DNA of 15,793 nucleotides. Origin: Mucidula mucida (lineage: Eukaryota; Basidiomycota; Agaricomycetes; Agaricales; Physalacriaceae). The stretch's first letter is position 1, and each line of letters opens with the position of its first letter. The stretch spans positions 1 to 15,793 of the forward strand of contig JADNYV010000778.1 of assembly GCA_015501055.1 (NCBI GenBank), read 5' to 3'. The notes below the pieces were generated by a model. It was given only the letters and a program-made list of their open reading frames with translations, had not been told where the DNA came from and ran no database searches. This document shows, piece after piece, positions 7,426 to 15,793 of the stretch. Made by a program: the position numbers and the translations under genes.

Positions 7426-9788
7426 CTACACGACGCCTGGGTTATCGTCCACGAGATCACCAATATTCGCAGGCATTCCATCTTTCCCGATGACTTGACC
7501 ATTCTCAACATGCTGCCCTTTCAGCAATTTTTCCAACCGCTCCCATTCCAGGCGGAAGTTGTCTTCGTGCGCATCAGTGTTTGCCCTGTCAAAGTCGATG
7601 ATGGAGATGCCGCCCGCATCGTTCACCAATATGTTCCACGTTCTCAGATCGCGATGTAAAACGCCCGCGGCATGAATAGAAGTCATCGCGGCACGTATAA
7701 GAGTTCTGTGACTGTGTCAGAGGGCAATAATCGATGGGATAAGGCTTTGTACTTTTCATCTGCCGTGAGTTTACCTGGGCGCCCGCCGAGCGAGCGTCCA
7801 TCGTCGCTCAAAATCAACGCGCCAGCACCGCGTTGCGCATCCTGATAAAAGCCAAATACGCGTGGAATACATTTCACATTGGCGTTCTTCAGGTGAGCGT
7901 AAACGGAATACTCGTGTCGTAAACGGCATAGACGTCTGAAAGTCGTCGCTAGCTTCACGACTATCGGTCCGTGGTTGACATGGGGAATGGTGGCCGCGAA
8001 TACATCACCCGTTGCACCGGTCCCAAGCCGAGAGTTCAAGACTAGAGTAACATAAGTAGTGGGAGGGTAGGCTGCCCTTCGCCTTTGCCCGGGTTGTAGA
8101 AGGATTGAAGGAGATGGAGAATTATATATCCCGAAACGAAGGTATATGGCGATCGCAACGTGCCGAGAGAACGAGGCTTCGAGATTCTGCAGACTGATTT
8201 AGTGAGAAAATCTCTCGATAAAACGACAAAGAGAACATTCATCTGCGAAACCGTGCCTGAAGAAAGAGGAGTGACCTTGATGGGTTATGTCAATTAGCAG
8301 CACATTTGGAAAGTTCAAAAACTGGCGAGCCTTATCATGATTTTCTGTCTTGGTTACCTCTGTAGCGGACGACTGAGGGACATTACACAAAGCAGGACTG
8401 ATCTGGAGCATTAACCTCACTTTTTTGCGGCCCCCTATCCGTCCATGTTGCTTCGACATACCAGGCTTCGACTGAGATCTCTACCATTAAGTCAGGATTT
8501 TGTTGGGTACGATATTCGTAACATACCTTGCCACCGGGTGTGGTCCGCGTTTTGGCCTTTTGTTTTTTGTTGGAGCCTTCCTCGATCTCTGGAGATACAC
8601 GCTTTAGCCCGGTAGGAGGTACGGGAACGGGTCGAGACGCTAGACGGTTCTGATAGCGTTCCATCACATCCTGTGCGATAGCGATATGGGTACCAGCCCA
8701 AATCTTGCCATATGCAGGATTCTTCGCACAACACACGTCAAGTAAATCTGACAAAATCAATGTTTGCTTTTCGCGTTGACGGATACCGATACGCAGGTAG
8801 TTCCCGCAGTCGAAAACAATGACCGACGCGTCAGCTCTTACTGCGTTTGCCCATGCCTGCACCGATTTTAGTCAAGGCACTAGAGAAGAAATGAACTCAC
8901 CCTTTGAATGTATTGAGCGGGGTTGTCATGCCAGTCTTCCATCGCGATAGACATGACGCGCCCAGGCGAGCAGTAGTCCACAACGGGAGAATCGGTACGA
9001 GAACTACGGCGGATGTGGCCATCCCGACGTGGGACGGGATCAAGCTCGGGAAGAGGCCATAACGGTTGAGGGTTATCAGGCGGTCGTGGCGCCTTCGGGG
9101 CTGGCGAAGGATTAGCTGTTGTCGAATTACATGCCCAAGGGAATTCCTCCATCTCTGCCACATTCTCCATCTTCCGAAGCAGTTCATACTCAGCTGGACA
9201 AAAAAACATGGCAGTAGCGCAGTGAGGATACTGCTTTCCAATATCCAGCAATTTAGGGCGCATCTCCGGATGAAACTTCTGTATGAAGCGAGGCTCCCTC
9301 AGACTATAGTTGGCGAAACGAAGAAGAAAGTGTTCCACAAGGAAGGAGTTTGACGAGTTTTGGTCACAGGTGTCCAGTTGAGAATATCCCCACGAAAGCG
9401 CCGAGGGAATATGTGGCTGCTCGGGGTGTATGCATATGCTGGATGCGAGTTGTGAGCTCACAAGACCGGCTCCCAGTTGGTGTGTCGTGGCTATAGGCTC
9501 CGCGGTGTTTACATCGTCCGTGTTCTGATACCAGTCCTCAGGACTTCCAAAAAAGTGATCAGGTATCAAGTGACGATTAGAGAAGCCACCAAGTTTTGTA
9601 TCAACAGTACGTGCTAGCGCTGTCAGCAGAGGAAGATGTATCACGACGCGTCTCAGCACGAGATTCTCGTCTATGTGTGAGTCGAGAAAGTTGCCCGGGG
9701 GATACTTTGGTCTAGGCGATGCCACACCCTCGCGTCCGTAATGCGGTGGGCTGAGGTCCATGAACCTCGCTTCAAGCGTTGTGGTCAT
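7426..9788 (-). pseudogene. Fungal kinase-like gene, complete but with one in-frame stop
   Basis: Four exons: 9788-8901, 8856-8421, 8359-7753 and 7705-7426. The introns are 44, 61 and 47 nt with GTGAGT, GTGAGG and GTACAA donors. They join to 737 codons including the stop, starting MTTTLEARFMDLSPPH with a good ACC before the ATG. Residues 1-530 are the family's uncharacterised N-terminal part, including AWANAVRAD and RIGIRQREKQTLILSDLLD. The C-terminal kinase fold has a glycine loop LGTGATGDVF (about 553-562), VVKLA with Lys 577, a helix-C Glu near 591, a hinge ALILSDDGRSL, the catalytic loop HRDLRTWNIL (661-670), and DFD in place of DFG (681-683). The only defect is TAA at 8201-8199, codon 495, between RFIERFSH and SLQNLEASFSRH. 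Both sides stay in one frame, so this is either a recent nonsense allele or a small intron I cannot place convincingly. Apart from the stop, the catalytic residues are intact. Confidence 0.7.
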
Positions 9789-10112
9789 GGTAAGACGAAG
9801 ACTTAAGAGTAATGAATCCGAACCGACCAAGCTTGATTGCCGGTGGTATACGTTCTCACGCACGGACGAGGCTCACGATCAACGGTCATTTCACAAAAAA
9901 TCCGAGTATACAGAAATGTAGTAGGTGGTTCAATTTCACTATGAGGGCCAAACGACAACAAAGTTCAAAGCACATGTAAAGGCCACCGTGTTCTCGTCCG
10001 GCTGGAGTTACAATGTTACAATGTAGAATTCCGCCTACACTAACGAGTCGTAGAAGCACATTTTTGCTGTAGCCAACAAATGACTCTCGTCGAACACGAG
10101 CAACTTGGATGG
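9789..10112. other. Intergenic region upstream of the kinase-like gene
   Basis: This lies between the divergently oriented kinase-like gene (-) and the composite pseudogene (+). No coding frame with family resemblance and no clear TATA box were seen. It should hold the promoter of the kinase-like gene. Confidence 0.4.
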
Positions 10113-10235
10113 AAACTCAGACGCGATCGGACCGAGGCACGTGCGCGCGTAATGGCTGTTTTGCTTTCACACCACCAGCGCGCTCTCCACGAAATGTCCA
10201 ACGACGGTCAAGACATGCCTGCGAGTGGGTCTCCT
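10113..10235 (+). pseudogene. Copy of DUF6535 gene promoter and first codons
   Basis: The segment aligns with about 1701-1860. The 26 bases at 10119-10144 are identical to 1709-1734, then GCGTAATGGCTGTT, a CTTTCACACxACCACCAG-like stretch, and TCCAACGACGGTCAAGAC (10197-10214, identical to 1815-1832). Translated, it gives MSNDGQDMPASGSPT, against MSIHEVSNDGQDLPASWSPT in the intact gene. Similarity then stops. No DUF6535 membrane spans follow. Relative to the intact gene there are small deletions between the CACGTG box and the start codon. This is the 5' end of a DUF6535-type gene cut off after about 17 codons. Confidence 0.75.
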
Positions 10236-10526
10236 ACAACATCAGGACAATATTCGCAGGACGACTCCATGAAATGTAGACATCATTATCTGGAAAGGAG
10301 GACTGATCGCCGCGAGTAGGCACATCTCGCCTTTTATTGTTTTTCTCTTTTCTAATTCTCTCCGCCGGAGACGAGTCATTTTCGAAGGACCACTTTTCAA
10401 TCGGGCGGGATCATCTTTCCCTACTCTGAGATCCCGGCGAAGGTGCGCATGGGCATCGCTAGGACGACGTATTCTCTTCAAGGAAATCAATCGCATGCGC
10501 CCTTTAATCCTTCGCGCCGGACGCGT
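10236..10526 (+). other. Middle of the composite segment
   Basis: These bases join the DUF6535 5' fragment to the kinase 3' fragment. Most show no match I can identify within the window. One part, 10474-10490, is identical over 17 bases to 5474-5490, and both are followed within two bases by GCATGCG. The last about 20 codons before the kinase fragment stay open in its frame (APFNPSRRTRE), so this may include diverged upstream kinase sequence. Confidence 0.4.
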
Positions 10527-10663
10527 GAAGATGACTTTCAACTGGAATGGGAACGGTTGGAAAAACTGCTGAAGGGGCAACACGTTAAGTCATCGGGAAA
10601 GATGGGATGCCTACGAAGATTGGCGATAGGCTCGTGAACGACTTGGATAAACCGGACGTTTAG
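10527..10663 (+). pseudogene. Copy of the kinase-like gene 3' end
   Basis: The segment aligns with the last exon of the minus-strand kinase-like gene (7567 down to 7426). The translated start EDDFQLEWERLEKLLKGQHV matches EDNFRLEWERLEKLLKGQHV. A 10-nt deletion after 10586 (GAGAATGGTC is missing) then shifts the frame. In the restored register the DNA still matches VIGKDGMP and ends with TAG at the homologous place (10661-10663). Many third-position differences show that it is an old paralogous copy, not a recent duplicate. It is fused downstream of the DUF6535 5' fragment in the same orientation. Confidence 0.8.
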
Positions 10664-12619
10664 ATTGTGATCTTATGAGTAAATCTTAACAATGCTTGCA
10701 CCTGTGCCTCTCCATTGGCCCATGAACAGATTTCGGCGTCCGCAACAGCATCGATACCTACTACTGTAGGCGCTTCACAGTATCTTAATGATTCCATACC
10801 GTATCGGTCCCCAACCAGAGTCAAAAATTTGGCAGCGCTTCCTCTCAGTGAGAACAACGTAGCAGTCGTAGGACCGAGGACTGTCTCATATCTCTGAACA
10901 CACATGGATGAGACTGAATAATGGAAAATGCAAATAACATACGAAAATATCGCAATGTATCAGTAGTTACTGTCCTATTGTCCGGTATACACGTCCGGGA
11001 ACAAAACAGTCGGCGACGGCGTGCCACTCCCGCCATTGACGATGGTCAGCTACCCACATCTGATGTAAAACTGGGCGCCGCCAAACGAAGACGCGGCAAG
11101 ATTACGTCGGACGGCTTTTGCTGAAATATAAAAGCCGTTTCAGATTCTTCCCAGGTTCTGCAGAACTTCCTTCGCCACCTTCGTTAGCAACCTCAGCCGC
11201 GAATGTCTGGGTGTTTCCGTCGTGTTTCGCTTGCCAGCGACTAGAGCAACGTCAGCTGATATATGTATGGTATACGCACACCAATATTTGCTGCCTTGAT
11301 GCATAAACACTGCCTTTTCGCAATAAAGTGGGTTCTCACCTTCATCATGGAACGGTGGAAAGACGAGCGAGCCCGTAGGTTCTAGATATAGATGATGACC
11401 TTGGCGTCGAGGGCCGAGAGCTAGCGCCCAAGGTTTCCTTGGAATGCTTCAGTGATTCTTAATATATTCCTGGCAACGTGCAATGTATTTCAGAAGTCCA
11501 GGCGCAGCCAAGTTCTTCGGAAACTGTCCAAGAATTTACGAGTTTGCCCACATCTTCGGATTTAACGTCGAGTCGTGTGTGGCGTCGACGATGGGAAAAT
11601 GGTCAGCATTCCAGAGGGCACGATCCGCTTCCACCAATATCTGAATGGGCATTGAAAGATCAGTAGAACGGAAACATCTACCTAGAAAGTACCCGCCTCG
11701 GGGATCAAATGAAGCAATGTCTACTGGGGACCAAGAACCTTGACCATACGTTCGATGTATGGGGATACTGAGTGTCACCTGGTCCGCCTGGACTGAAGAG
11801 GACCGCTCAACGATAGTCGTCGGCAGAGGTAGTCGATGGGTACGACTCGGATCTGTTCAAGCCTGCTCCGACAATTCCTAGTTCTTGTCGTGTAACTGCT
11901 TCCACTGTTAGTGAAATCGTACACCAATAAACACGCGTCCTTCTTACCCCCATGACAATTGAGTCCGCCTGACAACGTTGTCCCAGGAGGTGTCCGGTGC
12001 AGAGGATAACATGGATGTGTACTAACTTCCCTTGTTCTCGTTTTAGTCCTAGAAACACCGAATGATTTAGTGAATCGGCGTACGAGTCCTTTCCTGAGGA
12101 CCTGAACATGAAGACATTGAGCCGGAGCTGCAATCTCTCTCTGCCAGAGACATCAAGACATGACATCGTGCGCAGACATGTTAGTCGACAGATGTCAGTC
12201 ATGATTCAGCTGCAATCAGGTGACAGAGATGAACGAAAGAAAGCCAGCCTTAGAAATAGACCAGTCTTCGCTTGGTAATGGAGTAGCACGATACGTGATT
12301 CGTTCAATAGGCCAAGAAGACTCGGTAGGCATTGTCTGCTTCGCGCGGACTCCTGCATCTGTCAGCGCCACTATCACTGGCACTTGCGAGATAGCGGCCC
12401 GCCACAATGGAAGACCGTGGTGATACTAGGCCAAAGTTTGTAGATTCCGGAGGTTTTTGGTATAGCTAAGCGAGACTATCCTCATGCTCATCTCCAAGCT
12501 GAATTGAAAGAAGCCCAAGCTGAGCCTAGACTGCTCAAGACAAAAAGCCAACGCTTAAGCTTAAGAGCGTCGGCGGCAAAGGGCTTTGGGAAAGATCGCA
12601 GTCAATAGGATCAGCGTGG
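10664..12619. other. About 2 kb with only weak coding signals
   Basis: Several minus-strand open frames of 60-125 codons occur, for example 11778-11536 with GSWSPVDIASFDPRGGYFLG, 10905-10660 with AAKFLTLVGDRYGMESL, and an open stretch of about 125 codons ending at 11775. None resembles a family I know, none joins its neighbours through a convincing splice pattern, and open frames of this length are expected by chance in about 50% GC DNA. I see no RNA gene or terminal repeats. This could be decayed genic sequence or an unrecognised gene. Confidence 0.35.
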
Positions 12620-12647
12620 TTGCGTTCCGGACAGTGAGTAGGCTAAC

Positions 12648-13071
12648 CTTCGGCTGACTCGGATGGCACAATTAAATGCACCTGCCGGAGTCAGTTCCTT
12701 GTAGAATTCGCAGGCGGCCCCAATCACATTATCAACAATGATGGTGACCTGAGAATAGAGACATCTCTCTTCCACGCACACATCCAAATACACAATCCTT
12801 TCCATCTAGCGCAGTCGTCATGCTAAGCCGAGAAAACCGAGTATTTCTTCCTCGTGGCTCTCGCGTGGTCGTGAGGTTCCTTGATCTCGTATACAAAGAC
12901 CTAACAGCGAGCGAGTAAAGTTCCACGTTCTTGGACGAGAAAGTCTGTCTTCTTCAGCCACAGGTACAGGGTTTGGATACCGTGGAATCGCGGTGGGCAT
13001 CCCGGTATATCTCATTCTCGCCTTACATGTTCCGAAATGGCTCCGTCAGGCTCCGTTGCTGTCAGTGTCAT
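12648..13071 (-). CDS. Possible minus-strand gene start, low support
   Basis: An ATG at 13071 opens a 15-codon exon (MTLTATEPDGAISEH, 13071-13027) ending at a GTAAGG donor. An acceptor CTGTTAG at 12901 leads into VFVYEIKEPHDHARATRKKYS. A further exon-like stretch, 12748-12648, reads VTIIVDNVIGAACEFYKEL between CTCAG and GTTAGC. The amino-acid make-up looks coding, but the link between the second and third pieces needs an implausibly short intron, and I cannot follow the gene further. It would be divergent from the F-box gene. No family was recognised. Confidence 0.2.
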
Positions 13072-13126
13072 TTCTTGCCCCGTTCTATGATGTCTAGGCA
13101 TTATATATGGATGGAGTACCCCGTTC

Positions 13127-13133
13127 TATAAAG
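13127..13133 (+). promoter_or_regulatory. TATA box candidate upstream of the F-box gene
   Basis: TATAAAG lies about 310 bp upstream of the chosen F-box start codon, facing it, inside a pyrimidine-rich upstream region. The eleven bases CCCCGTTCTAT just before it also occur 41 bp upstream. Its use would imply a long 5' leader. Confidence 0.3.
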
Positions 13134-13436
13134 CTTTGACATCTCTGGATTCTGTCAGACCTCTCGTCTTGTGAGGGGCATCCTCGTTCCTTACTTCATT
13201 CGTCTCGGCTCTGTCCCGGTGCCTATCAGCTTTGCTGGTTGATCCTCGGCCCTGACGGTCCACTGTCCTTGACTAACTCGCGTTTCTTTCATCCCATCAT
13301 ACACTAGTACCAAAACGCCAAACTCTAATATCCAGTCTCTTCCCATCGACTGACTCCCCCAGTGGGAGACGTGCGTACTCTTGTCGCGTTTACTTATCAT
13401 GCGAGGCTGATGATCCGAAGGTTATGCTCCAAGTGC

Positions 13437-14617
13437 ATGGAATTGTCACTTGAGGCTTATCGGGACATAGTCAAGTATGTCGGAAGCCGTTCTGACCTCG
13501 CCACATTGTGCAGGGTCTCCAAAGCGTTCCGGAACGTGGCAGAACGCGCGCTATACAACACCGTGTACATGTACGACGTGGTCATCACTATGCTCTTGTG
13601 TACGACGCTCTCGACGCAACCTCGCGTGGCGGAGTATGTAGATGCATTCACGATCCATATATCCGAGCCCTCTGACTCCGACGAAAATGGCGACGAGGAG
13701 CAGTCTGACGAAGACCTTCCGGAAGGATTCCTGGACACACTTTCATCCGCACTACGCAATCTCTTACGACTTCGCTATCTCAATCTTTGCATCGGTCCCG
13801 GCATCCCCGCCCCCAGCGCCTGGATTTTACAAGGCTGCACCTTCCAGCTTCGTACTTTTCATTGCGAGTTTGACTGGGACTCCCACCTCGTCTCCTTCCT
13901 TAATTCCCAGCGTGATCTTTATGATCTCTACATTTTAGACTACAACGACTCTAACACTGTCACTCCGACCACGGACGTACCCACACCTATTTCCTCGGGT
14001 CTCGTACCCGAAGCGTGTCGCAGACTTTCCATATTGGAATGCACCTTCACAGAAGCGGCCGCTGCGCTGGTGCCCGGTCGACCAGTGAAACGCTTGAAAA
14101 CGTGTTTTTCGCGTTCTGATATTGGTGAAAAGCGGCAGGAGCTGTCGCGGCTGGTTTCAGGCATTACCCAATCCACTGGCAGATTACGCTCACTGGATAT
14201 CGCTGACTCGGTATATGAGGCCTCGTTCACTCTCGAAATCTTGACGGATCTGTCTAGGGCAGTAAGCAGACTGCGGTACTTGGGCAGCTTCGCGCTACCA
14301 GTCCCAGGCGATGAGGTGCGTCGCGTTCAATTTCAACGTATCCTTGGTAATCGGTGACGCAGAGACTCCGCCTATATGGATTGCTAATGAAGTTCCCTCG
14401 CCTTCAATGCATTGAATTGGAGGTATCGGCGTGGGTTCCGCTTCCAGAAACCTTCCCCGCATTTCGCGCCCTCAGCGCCGAACTCAGGATCTACTGCCCG
14501 CATATCGTCAAGGTCGTGTTCGTGCACAACTTTGAACGGACGTTAATCGTGTATTCCAACGCTGTGTATCGTACCGACGAAGACGTGAGCGCGGAACTGC
14601 TTTGGAGAGATTATTGA
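13437..14617 (+). CDS. F-box protein with leucine-rich C-terminal part
   Basis: Two exons, 13437-14315 and 14363-14617, joined by a 47-nt phase-0 intron (GTGCGT..GACGCAG), give about 377 residues. The N-terminus, MELSLEAYRDIVKYVG then SDLATLCRVSKAFRNVAERALY, is a typical agaricomycete F-box, the Skp1-binding module of SCF ubiquitin ligases. An acidic linker follows (SDSDENGDEEQSDEDLPE, about residues 77-94). The rest has irregular leucine-rich repeats (LRNLLRLRYLNL, CRRLSILECTF, GRLRSLDIADS, FPRLQCIELEVS), the usual substrate-binding surface, ending ELLWRDY. The start at 13437 was chosen because F-boxes of this family begin a few residues before LPLE/LSLE. An in-frame ATG at 13410 would add nine residues. 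Without splicing the protein would stop at 14357 and lose the last repeats. The substrate is unknown. Confidence 0.85.
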
Positions 14618-15316
14618 CGTTTCTTCGGAGCTTCCAGTGAGTCGTCCACCCCCAACAGGTTTTTTAATATGTGCTAATTTGGCAATGTCGTAGCACACTA
14701 CTCATACTTCGACCTCATTCATCACGAGCTGTTTCAACGTATACCCTTCTAATTTCTTATTCCCTATTGTAGCCTTCGCTGTAACATAGGTATCATTTAT
14801 CCCACTAAAGCAAAGCACCCCCATGTAGCCTACAATTCTCTTCGCATTCCTTTCACCCGGATATCCATGGCATACGATACCCACGCTCATTGCATGTATC
14901 TTTAGTTCTTATATAACTTTTCCTACATTTCGAGACGCATCGTGTTTGCCGTCATTGTCAAACGGTCGCTTCGCTGTAGACTCGGCACAAAGTTGAACTC
15001 GAAGGTCTCCCAACAGCTTGATCGGCTCTCCATGTTATCACCGGACATAGTATGTGAGGTTGCGATGATTCCGAGCTCAAAACAACCAGGCAGGATATTA
15101 CTCGGAAAGACCAGCATCCACTGCTGTACATGTCATTCATTGTTGCTCTATTCGACCATATATAAACTTCAGTAGAACGTTCGGCACCGAAACTCTAATG
15201 GATATTAATTACCACCTGGAGTTCGAAACCTCATGCCTTCGTCTTCGAAAATCTAGTCCTCGTCATCACTTGACGCTGAAGTACCCGTGTCCGAATCCTC
15301 ATCATCGTCCGAATCA
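14618..15316. other. About 700 bp without a supported gene
   Basis: This lies between the convergent F-box gene and the right-edge gene, so it should hold both 3' untranslated regions. A minus-strand ATG frame at 14890-14702 (62 codons, MSVGIVCHGYPGERN...) is the only one that looks slightly coding. At 15255 on the minus strand a stop follows an acidic run (SDSDDDEDSDTG...SDDED), reachable from the right-edge gene if it uses an extra 44-nt intron near 15424-15381. Confidence 0.4.
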
Positions 15317-15793
15317 CTAGTAAGCATCGCGCGTATCTCTTTCATCCGATACCTCAACAATTTCTACGGATTCAAGAAGAGGTTCATCTGGCATTCCAAA
15401 GACCTTGCAATAATCCACGTTCTCCACACCTCCACGAATCCCGTGCCTATATCAGAAACCACGTAAATAAACCGTTGCGTTCTGGAATTGGCGGAAATAC
15501 TCACGTCCTTAGGTGCGTGTCCAGTTCTATATCAGACCACCCATCCAAGGATTCGCAAGGAAGATCACGACAACGAACACATTCATACCGGATCGAATGG
15601 TAGTTTCTTGTCCACGATCCTCCAATGCTTCGGGGAGATCGTCGAGTCCATCCATCGCATAGAGCCATTTGTGAAACCTTCTTATGATCAAAATAGTGGT
15701 GTTCGAAAGAGTGCCGGGCCTGCAAACGAAGCATGAGGTCACATTATTTTTAACGGAAAAACGTTTGACCAAAAACCTTACAATGCCCCTCCA
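15317..15793 (-). CDS. Unidentified multi-exon gene, 3' part (5' end beyond window)
   Basis: Three exons are seen: 15793-15782 (partial), 15719-15505 and 15446-15317. The introns are 62 nt (GTAAGG..TTTGCAG) and 58 nt (GTGAGT..GATATAG), both with strong sites, and the phases agree. The coding part reads ARHSFEHHYFDHKKVSQ, then CDGWTRR, then RYECVRCRDLPCESLDGW, and across the splice DTHLRTHGIRGGVENVDY, ending in VFGMPDEPLLESVEIVEV... and TAG. The CxxC followed 18 residues later by HxxxH is reminiscent of a zinc-binding finger, with a longer than usual spacer. An alternative last intron would change the end to a strongly acidic tail stopping at 15253. I do not recognise the family. Confidence 0.6.

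Noticed and set aside
10242..10583. 113-codon minus-strand open frame
   Set aside because: It is antisense to the composite pseudogene, and its first part is just the complement of the kinase-derived fragment.
10080..10700. Helitron termini around the composite pseudogene
   Set aside because: I looked for a TC start and a hairpin followed by CTRR at the end and found no convincing pair. Capture by an element therefore remains an inference.
11577..11590. 14-base match GTGTGGCGTCGACG shared with about 5585-5598
   Set aside because: A match of this length is expected about once by chance in a window this size, and the flanks do not align.
11775..12154. Open minus-strand stretch of about 125 codons
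   Set aside because: No start codon, no family resemblance and many arginines. Roughly one such stretch is expected by chance in a few kilobases of six-frame DNA.
14702..14890. Small minus-strand ORF, 62 codons
   Set aside because: It lies where the F-box gene's 3' untranslated region should be. Composition is only mildly coding-like, with no motif.
15218..15240. tRNA-like GTTCGAAA T-loop
   Set aside because: The flanking bases do not form a full T-stem, and no anticodon or acceptor arms are found around it. The same holds for GGTTCGAGC at about 1508.
1..15793. A new defence or toxin system, CRISPR array or phage element
   Set aside because: No tandem repeats, nuclease, toxin or phage motifs were seen. 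The window is eukaryotic with spliced genes, and the families present do not form a recognisable system.

Overview
The window looks like nuclear DNA from a basidiomycete fungus, most likely a mushroom-forming agaricomycete. Genes have short spliceosomal introns (44-69 nt in the clearest cases) with GT..AG ends. The gene families also fit: a DUF6535 membrane protein, a fungal F-box/leucine-rich protein, and a large kinase-like protein with an HRDLRxWN loop, all typical of expanded agaricomycete families. There are no bacterial operons, RNA genes or CRISPR arrays. Coordinates of spliced genes below span first to last coding base, with exon limits given in the evidence.

Layout. 1-297 (+) is the 3' end of a conserved BAP31-like ER membrane protein gene. 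578-1168 (-) is a single-exon 196-residue protein with a helix-loop-helix/coiled-coil look and a basic tail. 1797-4787 (+) is an intact three-exon DUF6535 protein of 957 residues. 4897-6508 (-) holds an orphan, intron-rich gene whose model I can only partly resolve. 6596-7310 (+) is a broken kinase-like gene. 7426-9788 (-) is a four-exon kinase-like gene of 736 codons that reads through perfectly except for one in-frame TAA at codon 495. 10113-10663 (+) is a composite pseudogene: the promoter and first codons of a DUF6535 gene, followed by the 3' end of a kinase-like gene. About 10664-13030 has only weak coding signals. 13437-14617 (+) is a two-exon F-box gene. 15317-15793 (-) is the 3' part of an unidentified multi-exon gene, cut by the window edge.

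The conserved gene at the left is followed by lineage-expanded, duplicated and decaying family members. I read the region as a fast-evolving accessory block with local duplication and fragment shuffling, not as a gene cluster with a joint pathway. The most informative signals are the composite pseudogene built from pieces resembling two (perhaps three) loci in the same window, and the single premature stop in an otherwise complete kinase-like gene.
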